Counted from the stretch's first letter, positions 1-11,645 are shown. The stretch is 64,000 nt of DNA from Halicephalobus mephisto (GCA_009193035.1 SWDT01000100.1:61545-125544); one strand, 5' to 3'. Made by a program: numbers and translations. The notes: a model not told the origin generated them from the sequence alone.

Positions 1-968
1 AACTTTGAACTTCTTAACAATTGCGAAATGTAACAAAACGTGACACAATCGTCACATTTTCATTAACATTTCGCATCTGTGACGGGAACGTAACGCAATC
101 GTTGTATTTTTTGTGAATGTTTGATTTTTGTGACGAAAATTGTAACATAATAGTAACGGTTTAGATTTGTTACTGTACCAAAAGTTACTTTTTTATGTTA
201 TATATGAAAATCAAAATTAACGTTCTAAGAGCTTCTGTTCGAGTACCTCTTTGTCAACATGAATGTTCCGTCCATAATTAGAGAAAATTTATTTCATACA
301 GAGGACAGATGAACCTATTTTTGAATAGTCAGTCACTTGTTGGTTGGCCGATTTCCAAGAATGGACATTCCAATTAATCATGTTCCGAACGAATTTCAAT
401 ACATGCACCATCGCACAACTACAATCAAAGAAAACAAACTTTTTCAAAGTTCACATTTAAGGAAATTCGACAAAGATATTTTTTAATCTAAATATCGAAA
501 AGTCAGAAAAATTTATTTTTTAAATAGGAAAGAAGATTCTAAATCATATATAAGATCTAAAAGAAAATTAAGAAGATTTTATTGAATTTTCAAAATCTGT
601 AAATTCAGAAACTCCAGAAGGAAAATTTGAACTTGTTGGAATAAATTCAACAAAGATATTTTTTAATCTAAATATGGAAAAGTCAGAAAAACTTATTTTC
701 GAAATAGGAAAGAAGATTCTGAATCATATATAAGATCTAAAAGAAAATTAAGAAGAAGAAAAAACTCGTATCGATAATCTTCAGAATCCATATATCCGAA
801 AACATCTAAACTTATTCAAGTATGTTCAATAAGAATATTATTTACTTTAAATATTAAAAAATTATAAATCCGAAGACCTCATTTTGATCTTAGAATGTCC
901 AAAATCCTCAAAAAATTTCGTAATCGTTTATTAAATATTGCCGTTCATTCTTCATTGCTAGAATCCGA
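1..968. other. Intergenic, AT-rich
   Basis: No coding exon was recognised. The first 200 bases carry motifs such as gtgacgaaaattgtaac and aaaagttacttttttatg. These resemble a dispersed repeat seen again around 9.96-10.9 kb. A direct repeat at 471-756 is listed separately. Confidence 0.6.
471..756. repeat. Two-copy direct repeat, ~106-bp units
   Basis: Positions 471-576 and 651-756 are nearly identical. Both start caaagatattttttaatc and end agaaaattaagaaga, with about 75 bp of unrelated sequence between them. The copies differ at only a few bases, so the duplication is recent relative to the surrounding sequence. No coding content was seen. Confidence 0.85.
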
Positions 969-2417
969 TCACTTTGTTTTTTCCTTCAAGGCGAAGAAGA
1001 TGTAGCACCTGTAGATGAATGCAATAACGGTCCAGGTGGAGAACAAACTGATTCCGACCCAGTGGGCTCCGCTCCAGTCTCTGCCGTAGGCGATTTGACT
1101 CCAGATCTGAGCAGATAAGATGAAAAAACAGCAGATACTTCGGGATTCTGCTGCGATGCTTCTGTCTCTTTGGAACTTCCAATGGAGAGCGTGAGCAGAG
1201 ACTATGTATCCTGCAACGAAGAAGGATCCAAGTATCCGTCCACAGAGTTGATGCGAAAAATCAAGAGTAACTTTGACTTGTCGATGAAGGAGCCATTGAG
1301 GACAAGCGATCCAAGCCATTCCGATGAGAATCGCAGCAAGGGAATCCAGTTGATAGAGTCCGTTTCCCCCTATGTGGTCGTGATAGAGAGTTCCTCCAAC
1401 TGGCCATCTGAATTTAACCATAAGAACCACGTAGATCAAAATGACGACGAAGGAAGAGTAGATGATGAAAGAAATATACTGTAAAAACAATAAATAAATA
1501 ACTTTAATCAAATAGAATCTTTAGAAATTTGATGTTTTTTAAATTTTTAGAAGTTTAATATTTTTTAAATTTTTAGAAATTTAATGTTTTTTAAATTTCT
1601 AGAAATTTGATGTTTTTTAAATTTTTAGAATTTTTAGAAAGTTTTAAAAATTTTCAGAATTTAATGAAATTTTTTTTTAATTTTCCAAAATTTAATTAGA
1701 AATTTTAAAATTTCTGGAAATTTCTAGAATTTTTAGAGTTTTCAGAATTATAAAAATTTTTTTAATTTTCTAGAATCTTCTAAAATTTTTAGAATCTTCC
1801 AAAAATTCCATAAAATTTTTCGAAATCTTTAAAAATTTCAAAATTTTTAAAAAATTTTTAGAATCGAAAATTCTGGAATTTTTTAGAAATTCATAAAAAT
1901 TAATATTTTTAATTTTTAGAACACTACGATTACCTTCGGATCAATGAGTTCAGGATGCTCGGATCTCGTGTTGAAAGCGAACAACAAAGCAAAAGCACAA
2001 GTCATAAGTCTGATGATGAAACAAGTACTTTGGGTTTCTGGAGATCGGTCTCGGAATCTGAGGAAGAAAAATCCTCCGGCCATTATCTGGCCTCCTACAC
2101 ATCTGACAAGATGCCAATGAACTCCATCAGTCTCTTTTCCCTAAAAATTCATTTATTTTATAAAATTTTAAAAATTTAAAATAAAAATAAAAATTTAATT
2201 TTTAATTTAAAATAAAATTTAATTTTCAGTTAAAATTTAATTTTTAATTTAAATAAAATTTAATTTTTAATTTAAAATAAAATTTAATTTTTAATTTAAA
2301 TTAAAAACATACAAATACAAAATCCGCCACTTTATCCGGAGCGAAGAAGAGCAAAGCTCCAGAAGCCAAGGCCAGAATTGCATCGACCGTCAGAACATTC
2401 TTCGTTGTGAAAATCAT
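969..2417 (-). CDS. Multi-pass membrane protein, unknown family
   Basis: Function not recognised. I see three exons: 2417-2313 (35 codons), 2140-1934 (69) and 1478-969 (169 plus stop). All junctions are phase 0, giving 273 aa. The donors are GTATG and GTAATC, and the acceptors are TTTTTAG and TTTTTACAG. The protein is strongly hydrophobic. A signal-anchor-like helix lies at about residues 8-28, there are further helices around 47-65, 78-95 and 105-125, and the last exon has several more, so I expect seven or eight membrane spans. The last exon contains a motif-like stretch YHDHIGGNGLYQLD. The ATG follows an acceptor-like TTTTAG by three bases, which fits trans-splicing; a short out-of-frame ATG precedes it. 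The C-terminus KEKTK could act as a basic retention-type tail, but this is only inference. The gene is convergent with nothing in the window. A relative of its exon 1/2 junction may exist at 4.36-4.55 kb. Confidence 0.75.
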
Positions 2418-2949
2418 TCTTCTAAAATCATGTTATGAATTACTGTAAAAATAAAAATAAACGTTCCAAAGAAGTTGTTTCAACACGAATTTTTAGAGAT
2501 TTTTGAAAATTCTAAATTGAATTCTTAAAGATTCAAAAAAAATTTCAAAAATATTAAAATTTTAAATTAAATTCTGAAAGATTTTTGAAAATTCCAAAAA
2601 TTCTACAAAAATTTTAAAAATATTTAAATTTAAATTAGGTTTTAAAAGATTCTTGAAAATTCCAAAAATTCCAAAAATTTTAAAATTTTACATTAAATTC
2701 TGAAACATTCTTGAAAATTTCAAAAATATTAAAATTTAAATTTTAGAAGATTCTAGCTTAAAAGTTAAATCTTAAAAAAACGGATTTTGGACAAATCTGA
2801 ATCTACGATAAAAAACAAAAACTTTTATATTATTTTTCCTAATTTTGATTTTGCATCACAAAAAATTTCAAAATCACAGACGGTCAAGGAAATTCAATGA
2901 TCGATGATATTGTTCATTTTAATTGAATGACCAATTTACAAAAGAGAAA

Positions 2950-3650
2950 AAAATTCATTTACAAAAAAAATTTAGAAGTTCATTTAGGGAGGATTTAGGA
3001 AGTTCATTTAAAGAGGATTTAGAAATCACATATATAGAAGATTCAGAGATTTACTCACAGGGGGATAGAAGACTCATTCAGAGAAGGTTCAGAAGCTCAT
3101 TTACGGATGATTCAGAGGTCATATATAGAAGATTCAAAAAATTAATCACAGAAGATTTGGGAGTATTTACGAAGAATTTAAAGATTCCTAGATAGAAGAT
3201 TCAGAGATTTACTCATGGAAGGTTCGAAAGTAACATATAGAAAATTCAAAAAATTAACTACAGAAGGTTTGGGAGTATTTACGAAAAATTTAAAGATTCC
3301 TAGATAGAAGATTCAGAGATTTACTCATGAAAGGTTCAGAAGTTCATTTACGGAGGATTCAGAGGTCATATATAGAAGATTCAAAAAATTAATCACAGAA
3401 GGTTTGGGAGTATTTACAAAGAATTTAAAGATTCAGAGATTTACTCATGGAAGGAAGTTTTAGAAGTTTATTTACGGATGATTCAAAAGTAACATATAGA
3501 AAATTCAAAAAATTAACTACAGAAGGTTTAGAAACTTGTTCATAGAGAGTTCAGGAGTTTAGCCACAGGGGATAGAAGACTCATTCAGAGAAGGTTTAGG
3601 GCCTCATCTAAAGGGGATTCAAGTTCATTCACAGAGTCTATAGATCTACC
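2950..3650. repeat. Degenerate purine-rich tandem array
   Basis: The phrases agaagattcagagatttac, tcatatatagaagattc and gaaggtttgggagtatttac recur many times in varied order. Short sub-repeats of about 20-24 bp are organised into a higher-order unit of roughly 110 bp. Sequence divergence between units is visible. An apparent 90-codon ORF inside it reflects the repeat and is not evidence of a gene. Confidence 0.7.
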
Positions 3651-4363
3651 TAGATAGTATTCAAATAAGTACTCACAAAAAGTTTAAAGCTTCGTTTACA
3701 AACAATTCGGAAATTTAGTAACAGAAAAATTTTGTAAATGAATCTTCAAAATTTAAAGAATTCATTTTCAGAAAAAGTTACGCAGAAAATTTATATTCAT
3801 CTTTCACATCCGCGAACAAATCTGCAGGAAAATTGGGGATTAAGGATACATACAAGGTCATAGAAATGCCGAATCTACGAAAATTCCTATGGAAATTTTA
3901 AAGATGAATTTTCAACGAAAAATCGATCAAGAACTATGTGACATTAATTATCATAAAAATTATAATTTTTCAGAAATTTTCAGAATTTTAAAAATTTTAA
4001 ATTTTAGACATTCGTTATTAAACTTTTCATTAAATTTCAAAATATTCTAAAAATTTCTAAAATTTCCAAAATATTCTAAAAATTCCTAAAATTTTTAAAT
4101 TTTCAAAATATTCTAAAAATTTTCAAAAATTTTCAAAATTTTCAAAATATTCTAAAATTTTTTAATTTTTTTAGTTTCAATCAGATTCTAAAAACTAAAA
4201 AAAATTTCTAATTAATAATAATTCTTCTAAAAAACTAATTTTAACGCAAATTTTTTAGTATTTTTATTAAATTATACAGTATTTTAGAAATATTTTAAAA
4301 ATTTTAGAAACTTTTATAAATTTTTTTTTAATTTTTAAAGATTTTATAAACTTTCATGAAATT

Positions 4364-4556
4364 CTAATCTCGTCTGGAAAAAAGTGAACAAAGATGAGAT
4401 CGATTGATCTCGGAAGACTTGACGGAAAAAAAGGTAAAAGTGGCCGCGTGGCGACCTTGAGAGCAGGGACAGTCATGCCCATCGACTGCCGACAGTTCAG
4501 ACAAAATCCGTCTGAAAACAAAATCGGCAACTATCTTATCAGATTTCACTTTTCTT
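4364..4556 (-). other. GC-richer island with splice-acceptor-like sites
   Basis: This stretch stands out from its AT-rich surroundings (for example gtggccgcgtggcgacc). On the minus strand it holds two good acceptor motifs, TTTGTTTTCAG and TTTTTTCCAG. A 61-codon open frame runs through it. Its first residues, DKIVADFVF, echo DKVADFVF at the end of exon 1 of the membrane-protein gene at 0.97-2.42 kb. It could be a relic exon, an outron or noncoding transcript, or an orphan 3' exon. I cannot decide between these. Confidence 0.3.
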
Positions 4557-4663
4557 AAAAATCTTTATTTCTAAAGTTATAAAATGTGTAATAATATCAA
4601 AAGCATTGTAACAACTTCTAAAGTTGGCTAAATTACTTCTCATCATTGAGCATCATTCAAGAA

Positions 4664-7241
4664 TTAGGATTCAGAAGGCTTAGAATCCTCAGCACCAGGA
4701 GCCTGGGGTTCAGAAGCAGCACTTTCCCCAGGAACAGGAGCACCAACCTGAGGTTCTTCAGCTTGAGCAGCAGGAACTTGGGGTTCTTCAACTTGAGCAG
4801 CAGGAACTTGGGGTTCTTCACTTCCAGGAGCAGAAGCCTGGGGTTCTTCACCTTGTGGAACCGGAGCAGCTTCAGGTTCAGTAGCCGTCTGTTCTGGAGC
4901 TGCTTGAGAATCAGGAATCGCCTCTTCAACTGGATCTTGAACTTCCGGTTGTGGAGATGGAAGTTCTGGTTGAGGAGTTGGTGGAATTTCAGTTTCAGTT
5001 ACTGTTAATTTTTCTTGAATATTATCTTCAATCTGTTTCTGAATATTAGCAAATGAATCTTTTCCCGCATAATCAGGAGCTCCTTGATCCCATGCAGAAT
5101 AACGTTCTTCTTTAGTAATAACTTCATCCTAAAATTAATTAAAATATTAAAATCATTTTAAAAGTTTTAAAAAACACACAGAAGTCAACTTAGTAGGGGT
5201 ACTCTCGAGGGAAACGGATACACTAGAGGCACTCACGGCAACAGAAGCGATCACAGCATCAACCACAACATCAGTCTACAATTAAAAAACAAAAATAAGT
5301 GTTATTACGAAATAATTAAAAAAAATTTCTAGAAACTTCTAAAACATCGATATATAAAATTTAAAAACAAAAATAAGCGTTATTACGAAATAATTAAAAA
5401 AAATTTCTAGAAACTTCTAAAACATCGATATATAAAATTTAAAAATAAATGTTATTACGAAATAACTTAGAAAAATTTCTAGAAATTTCTAAAACATCGA
5501 TATATAAAATTAAAAAAAGAAATATTATTTCAAAATAATCTGGAAATTCCCAGAATTTAAAGTTGTAGATCTTTATTGTAAATTTTCATTCAATTTTAGA
5601 AAATTTGCAAAATTTTTGAGATTCTAAAAAATTACAAAACTTTCAACTGAAATTCTGAAAGATTTTAAAAACTTCCATACTGTCAATTTGATATATGAAA
5701 ATTAGATGTATTACGAAATTTTCTCAACACAACTTTCCAGAATTTCGACTTTAGATGTAAATTTCAAAATTTTATTAAATTTTAGAATCTTCCAAAAACT
5801 GAAATTCTAGAAAAATCAAAATTTTAGAAAATTCCAAAAATTGTCATTAAAATTTTAGAAAATTTTACAAATTTCAAACAACTCCAACTTGCAACAAACC
5901 CGAAACTTACATTTACTTTCACTTGTGGGACAATTGACGGGACAAAACTGATATATTGAGGACTCTGAAATTCAATCAACACTCATTAATCAGTTAGTTT
6001 TGGACTGTTATGTCGTGTCCAATTCTTCACCAAACTCGTTATCAAAATAAGAACAGTCAAAAAATAATTTTGCAAGAAATCAAAGTACTTTAAAAAAAGA
6101 AAAAAATCCAAAACGTTTAAAAAAACGAAAATATTTAAAATTAACTTATTTAAAAAATAAAAACTTAATTGTTAAAAATATCCAGAAATAAAAACTTAAT
6201 TGTTAAAAATATTTAAAATTTAAATTTAATTGTTAAAAATATTCAAAAATCAAATTTAATTGTTAAAAATATTCAAAAATTTAATTTAATTGTTAAAAAT
6301 ATTTAGAAAATTAATGTAATTGTTAAAAATATTCAAAAATTAAATTTAATTGTTAAAAATATTCAAAAATTAAATTTAATTGTTAAAAATATTCAAAAAT
6401 TTAATGTAATTGTTAAAAATATTTAAAAATAAAAACTTAATTGTTAAAAATATTTTAGAATTAAATAAATAAAAAAATCAAAACTTACAGTTCCTTGAGG
6501 TACGTGAAATTTAACGCTGTCGTCGAAGATTCTTTGCCATCTGGACCAGTGTTCGTCGACATGACCGTGATGTCCACTTCTGTGCCATGGTTTGACGGAT
6601 CCCAAAAAGTGGACAATCTTAATCGAAGTTCCAAGTTTCTTCAAAGCAGCGGCATAACTGTAGATGGCTCCAGAAGTCACGTTATATATGAAAGGCAATC
6701 TATGACTGGCATCGAGTTCTCTCCAATTTGAAAAATATTGATTCAGAAGACCTTGATCTCCACCGTCGAAAGATCCATGTTGAAGGGCAAATTGAAGGAG
6801 ATTATGGTAGGTTTCTTGAGATGGAACAAAAACGAAAACTCCTGAATTGAAGAAATCTGGCCATCCGATGTCCGGGGCAGCGGCGAACTCGGGTCTTTCG
6901 AACAGTTCGTCAGAATTCTGAAGAACAAGGGTGTCTGCGTCGAGGAAGACGCATTTCGAATATTGAGTAAGTCTCCAACAATGGAGTTTCGTGAAAGTCA
7001 CCCCGAGATCAGGACGTCCAATCAAGGCCAAATTTTCCGAATCACTGGAATCCAAAACATTGACCAAAGTTGAATCGTCAAAAACGGATCTTAGTTGGCC
7101 TCTGATCGCTTCAGAAACACCTTCAGTAAAAAGAACATGGATCTTGGCAGTCGTTCCAGATTGCCTCAGGGAATGAGCAAGAACGAGAGCTCCAATTCCG
7201 TATCCGTCGTTTGTCGCCAAAGTCACCCAGGCATTAGCCAT
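4664..7241 (-). CDS. Glycogenin glucosyltransferase
   Basis: Glycogenin self-glucosylates a tyrosine from UDP-glucose and primes glycogen synthesis in the cytosol (GT8 family). Exons are 7241-6489, 5964-5911, 5275-5180 and 5128-4664, all phase 0, giving 455 aa. The catalytic exon shows the N-terminal [21 protein letters not shown], the metal-binding DADT motif, [16 protein letters not shown] and HFLGSVKPW. The acceptor-tyrosine context [12 protein letters not shown] is retained, so self-priming should be possible. The C-terminal exon starts with the family's linker signature ([20 protein letters not shown]). It continues as an acidic Pro/Glu tail with [13 protein letters not shown] repeats, not related to a known domain. 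The ATG lies six bases after TTTTTTCAG, a likely trans-splice site or 5'UTR intron border. The donor of exon 3 (GTGTGT) is weaker than the others. Introns 1 and 2 carry tandem repeats. Confidence 0.93.
5282..5512. repeat. Tandem repeat in glycogenin intron 2
   Basis: Three successive units of about 75-82 bp contain gttattacgaaataa, aatttctagaaacttctaa and acatcgatatataaaa. The first two are nearly identical and the third is more diverged. It lies in the intron between 5276 and 5910. Confidence 0.85.
6110..6475. repeat. ~28-bp tandem repeat in glycogenin intron 1
   Basis: About twelve units built on ttaattgttaaaaatattc fill most of the intron between exons 1 and 2. The variation between units is mainly in the aaaattaaa/aataaaaac spacer. 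Confidence 0.85.
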
Positions 7242-8390
7242 GCTTTCCTGAAAAAATAACAAATTAAAAAATTAAAAAATTAAAAAATTAAAAATTAAAA
7301 TTTCGCGAAATGGTCTCGACACGAAAATCTAAAAGTTTTTAAAATTTAAAATAGTTTACAATTTCAATCTTATATGACAGTTATTTCGTAATTTTATAAT
7401 CAACTATATATAAAAATTAAAAAAATAAATATTTTCGCGAAATGGTCCCGACACGAAATTTCGAAACTTTTTAGAAACCAAGGAAACCTAAGATTTCGAT
7501 TTTTCGCAATTGTTATTTCGCAATTTTGCACAACTTCGGAATGATTTTTTCAAATATTTTTTTAAATAAATTTCAAAATTTCCAAAAAATCGCACAAGAT
7601 ATAAAATTTTTGAAAATTTAATTTTTATATAAAAATTCAAATATTTTTTAAAAATTATATTTCCAAGATGGTCCCTCAAAAGTTTGTTATTTGTTTTAAA
7701 GAAGAATTAATCGAAATTAAAAACATCGCGAAAAAAGTTGATAACGTTCACAATTCTAAAAAAACAAAAAAAAACAAAATTTTTGGCAAAATGAGACGTC
7801 GCTTGTCTTTAACCAATTTTTCCTTTTTTATCAAGACTGCGTGCATTTATGGCCCTTCGTACAACTGACCGAATTTTCCTTTTTTGTTTATTATATATGA
7901 CTAAACTGGTTCTGTTTAATTATGGTCCCGACACGAAAAGCAGTGTAAAGAAGTTGCTCGTCGTTCGCGCGTGTTAGTGTTAATTCCCCTAAATTCTCTA
8001 TTTTTTACGGGATTTCGTTTTTAAAGATTACGAAATATTTATTTGAAAGTTAAAATTTAGTAAAGAACAAGGAAGAATGTTCCAGTGAAGAGCTTATTTT
8101 TTTCGTTCTAAGAGAGGCGAGTGGATATATCAGCGCTCTTGGCGCTGTCCGTGTAGCCGCTTTTTCCTTAGCAAATAATTGGGAATGAGAGAAATTTGAC
8201 TCAAGATCGAGTTTAAATCTCTAACAAAATCCTTTTTATGCCAGGTTTAAATTTGATTTTTGCACGGAAGATGGATGGTCCCGGGGGCGCTAGACTAAAA
8301 GTAGCAAATGTCCGGGGAAACTGATTTCGTAAAAGAACAAATGTTTCGGACATTTTGAGTTTTAAAAGCAGATCAATCATTAGAGTTTAG
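7242..8390. other. Intergenic between divergent glycogenin and glycohydrolase genes
   Basis: This is the shared 5' region of two divergently oriented genes. No exon was supported. Two copies of a tcccgacacgaaa-type motif occur (about 7447 and 7923). A GC-richer patch at 7960-8170 (for example cagcgctcttggcgctgtcc, an inverted repeat AGCGC...GCGCT) and gtcccgggggcgctag at about 8278 may belong to the promoter area. Start sites cannot be placed from sequence alone. Confidence 0.5.
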
Positions 8391-9474
8391 ATGGATGAAA
8401 TGGACAGAATCAGAGGGGTCTTCTTCGGGCAGCTGATAGGGGACTCCTTGGGGTCCAGGTACGAGTTCAAATCCGATCAGGAAGTCTTCCAAACGATGCA
8501 ATCCGACAGAAGAAAAGATTCATTTTTGCCGATTCTCGGAGGTGGACCATTTAATATGAGACCTGGACAAGTGACGGACGATTCTGAGATGGCTTTGGCG
8601 TTGACGGAAACGTTGGTGGAAAATAAGAAATACGATCATGCTGATGTTGCCAGAAACTACGTCAGATGGTATGACAGTTCTCCTCCGGACATAGGAATCA
8701 CCACGGCCAACGCTCTGCATGGAAGCAGGAACATGGAAAAAAAAGAAATTTTGGAAAGTATTTTGAAAAATGTGAAAAAGTATAATTTAACGAGTCTGAG
8801 TAACGGTAGTCTGATGAGACAGAGTCCGCTGGGGATTGCTTTCAGGAATGATCCTAACCTTCTGAATTTCGTGGAGAGTGACACCAGGTTGACCCACATA
8901 CACCAAACTGCCATTGATGCCAGTTGTATCTACAGTTTGGCCATTGCTGGTTTGATTAAAGCCAAATCCCCTGAGGTGATTTTCTATTCATGAATATGAT
9001 AATTTAAAATATTTCTTTAGGATCTTTATCAAGAGTTAATCAATCATCCAATTTCTATCAAGAACCCCATCATTCTCGACCTTCTGACCTCAGCTCATAC
9101 TCACCCAACCCCAGTGAAGCTTCCTGACGGTTCTACTACTGATGGACACTCTTCAAAAATAGGATACTTCGGAGTAGCTTTTCAAGGAGCTTTCTATCAA
9201 CTTCTTCACTCCACATCTTTCGAAAAAGGTTATTTTATTTTCATTTTTTTTGTAATAGAGTGGTTTAGGGTTGGAAGAAACAATCTTACGAGGAGGAGAC
9301 ACGGACACTAATGGATGTATCGCTGCTGCTTTACTTGGAGCCAGATTCGGAGCAACTGCAATTCCCCAAGAGTGGATCGACACCGTCAAATCAGCCGAAC
9401 CGAGACATCCTTCTTTGACTTTTCTGAACTTACACGATATTGAACAAAAAATTCAATCTTTATCTTCTTTGTAA
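8391..9474 (+). CDS. ADP-ribosylglycohydrolase (DraG/ARH family), copy 1
   Basis: This family hydrolyses ADP-ribose from proteins or small ADP-ribosylated substrates, using two Mg ions. Exons are 8391-8975, 9021-9228 and 9269-9474, giving 332 aa; junctions are phase 0 then phase 1. The family signatures are all present: GQLIGDSLGSRYEF near the start, the metal-binding TDDSEM, SNGSLMRQSPLGIAF, and the C-terminal GGDTDTNGCIAAALLGA. No catalytic residue appears lost. The ATG follows gagtttag, and the paralogs have ttcagATG, so a trans-splice or 5'UTR splice directly before ATG is likely. The last intron must use tggtttag at 9261-9268 as acceptor, because the upstream ATAG would break the frame. 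The first half of exon 1 differs clearly from copies 2 and 3, while 3' stretches are nearly identical, including introns, which suggests gene conversion. The substrate is unknown. Confidence 0.9.
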
Positions 9475-9956
9475 TTATTTCAAATAAATATACTTGTGGA
9501 TAATTTTCTTTAATTTTTCATAAAATATTATTTACTTTCATAATTTCGTTAACTAGAAGATCGACAACGACCAATTTTTTAAAATTTTTAATTTTTTTCA
9601 TAATTGTCAAATGTTCCAAACAAAAATTATCATTTGTTAAAAATAAAAAGCTCATTTAATCCTCAAATAATTCATCCTATTTTTTTTCAAACTTTTCGAT
9701 AACCGTTCTAAAATTTCCTAGAAAATTCAAAATCGATTTTGGAATTTTCTAAAAAAAATTCACATCAAACTTTATTTTTTTTAAATTAAAAGTCTGACGT
9801 ATATCAAGTTAGAAATTTGTAAAATTTGTCACATCTGGATCTATGGATGATGAAAGTGGATGATTTATGTCAATTAAATAAGAAATTATTCAACAAGTAA
9901 GTACATTCAAAAAATATAACTTTTAATTCAATAATAAATGTAAACCATTATTATCA

Positions 9957-10900
9957 TGTTTTATTTTTCGTCACAAATGTCTAATATTTAAAAAAACGAT
10001 TTTTGTGTTTTTGTGACATTTCGTAATTTTTACAAAATCAAAAGTCATATTTTTTGTGTATTGGAGTTGTTTTTGGATAGTGATTTTGACAACTCTAATA
10101 CACTTTGGATAGTGACTAGAAAATCCTAATTTGAGTTGGAAATAGACACTATCCAAAATCTCTGCACAAAAAATATAACTTAACACAATAACAATCGCAA
10201 ATCGTCATTATTAAGTTTTATTTTTCGTCACAAATGTGTAATATTCATCAAAAATGAAAAAATTACGAAATATAACAATTTTTATAAAATCAAAAGTTAT
10301 GTTTTTTTGTTTGAATTTAATGAACCATATATTGAACCTAATGTGTCTGATATATCGAAGCTGTTTTAACATATCCATATATCATGTAGGGCCGGCCACA
10401 TCGCCAGGATGGAGGACCAGCGCTGGACACAACTCGTCATTGACTGGTTGACAGTCTACAGAATCTGGGAAGGCCTAGGCTTCAAACGAGGACTAGGACG
10501 CCCCAGAACACGCTGGACGGACTCGCTGAAGAAGACCACAGAAGAACACAACAAGGCCAATCCGGACTCCAGAACAGCATGGCCGCGCCTAGCCCAAGAC
10601 CGCGCATTCTGGAAAACGCTGGCGCCTACAAGCAGAACTCCCTAACCCTAGTTGTTCAATTAGAGTTTTTGTTGTTTTGTCTTTGACATACAGGCGGAAT
10701 AAAGGAATATATCATGTACAATCCACCGATATCAACATACAGAAAAACGTTATTTTTAGAGAAGTAACAAATGGAAATCATCATTATTATTTTCAACTTT
10801 CTTCACAAATTTCAAATACTTATGAAAAACACGACGATTGCGCCACATTTCACAATTGTTATTGAATAAAAGGTTACTTTTTTGTGTACAAGGTCATTTT
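9957..10900. repeat. Dispersed repeat: cgtcacaaatgt family
   Basis: The segment gttttatttttcgtcacaaa with following ttacgaaat...aaatcaaaagt occurs at about 9957 and 10213. A more diverged relative (tttcttcacaaatttcaaat, then aaaggttacttttttgtgta) is at about 10797-10890. Related motifs open the window at 1-200. The copies are diverged and their ends are unclear, so the family could be an old transposon. The interval is interrupted by the LINE fragment. Confidence 0.5.
10389..10706 (+). mobile_element. 5'-truncated non-LTR retrotransposon (3' end of RT ORF)
   Basis: The insert is flanked by a perfect 12-bp target duplication, ATATATCATGTA, at 10377-10388 and 10707-10718. Inside, one frame reads AGHIARMEDQRWTQLVIDW, then GRPRTRWTDSL and WPRLAQDRAFWKTL, ending at a stop near 10645. 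This is the conserved C-terminal tail of non-LTR reverse-transcriptase polyproteins (RTE/CR1-like group). The composition is much more GC-rich than the host sequence. The 3' tail ends ggcggaataaagga with no long poly(A), as in RTE-type elements. The element is dead on arrival: only the last part of the ORF is present. Confidence 0.88.
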
Positions 10901-11340
10901 ACGAAATCTATTACTATATTAGTTCCAGTTTTCCAGTTCAATTACGAACAACCAAAAATTTTTTTGTTCGACTCTAGTTCCAGCAATATTAAAGGTTTGT
11001 TTTTCAGTAAAAATTTTGTCAAATTTGACAACAACCATCTTCAAATTTTTTTTATCAAGATCACATATTTCTGATTTTATCTTGTTAATTTTCAATTTTT
11101 ACTTAAATATTTGCATGAATTTCTTATTTTTTCGATTTTTGTGAAATTTTTTGAATTATTATTTTTTTAAAATCCAGAAGAAATTTCGAAACAATATCTG
11201 GAATTTTAGATTTCAGAACTTTCTTTAACTTTTCAGCATCTCCTAGATTCTTTTCAAATAAATATATAAAATAAAGGTTAAATTTTTCTGAAAAATCTTA
11301 AATATTCGAATCGCGAACATTTCACAACTACGCTTTTTTT

Positions 11341-11645
11341 CCTTTTCAATTCTCATTGATTTTTTTCTAAATCACTATTTTTTTACTAAACTGAAGTATT
11401 GAGTTAATTTAATTACATAAAAATTAATATAAAAACGAAATGAGAAATCTTACGAAATAGAGGGGAGCAAATGTTGTACAATTCCCCTGCGACATTTGCT
11501 CCTTATTTTTTACCTTTTCAATTCTCATTGATTTTTCTAAATCACTGTTTTTCTTATTTAACTGAAGTATTGAGTTAATTTAATTATATAAAAATTAATA
11601 TAAAAAAGAAATGAGAAATCTTACGAAATAGAGGGGAGCAAATGT
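11341..11645. repeat. Two-copy direct repeat with 11-bp inverted repeat between
   Basis: About 133 bp at 11341-11473 recurs at 11513-11645: ccttttcaattctcattgat through gaaataGAGGGGAGCAAATGT. Between the copies, GGAGCAAATGT (11464-11474) and ACATTTGCTCC (11492-11502) form a perfect inverted repeat. Diverged relatives occur upstream of copy 3 (28.1-28.2 kb) and in receptor intergenic regions (18.3, 35.8 kb). Confidence 0.8.

Larger units (their letters stand above)
2418..4663. other. Long repeat-rich intergenic region
   Basis: AT-rich sequence with no supported gene. It holds interspersed runs such as aaattttaaaaattttag and a degenerate purine-rich tandem array (about 2.95-3.65 kb). A compositionally distinct, GC-richer island (4.36-4.55 kb) lies directly after the glycogenin 3' end. 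A putative glycogenin poly(A) signal (AATAAA on the minus strand) is at about 4563-4568. Confidence 0.6.

Noticed and set aside
2923..3195. 90-codon ORF in the purine-rich array
   Set aside because: The frame is open because the sub-repeat lacks stops; units outside the ORF carry stops and frameshifts.
4646..5008. 120-codon plus-strand ORF
   Set aside because: Antisense shadow of the glycogenin C-terminal exon; its repeats are the complement of the [15 protein letters not shown] repeat.
6110..6475. CRISPR-like regular repeat
   Set aside because: The units are contiguous with no unique spacers and lie in a glycogenin intron of a eukaryotic genome.
7668..7868. 66-codon ORF between glycogenin and glycohydrolase copy 1
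   Set aside because: Lysine/asparagine-rich low-complexity frame with no homology or splice context; it reflects AT-rich sequence.
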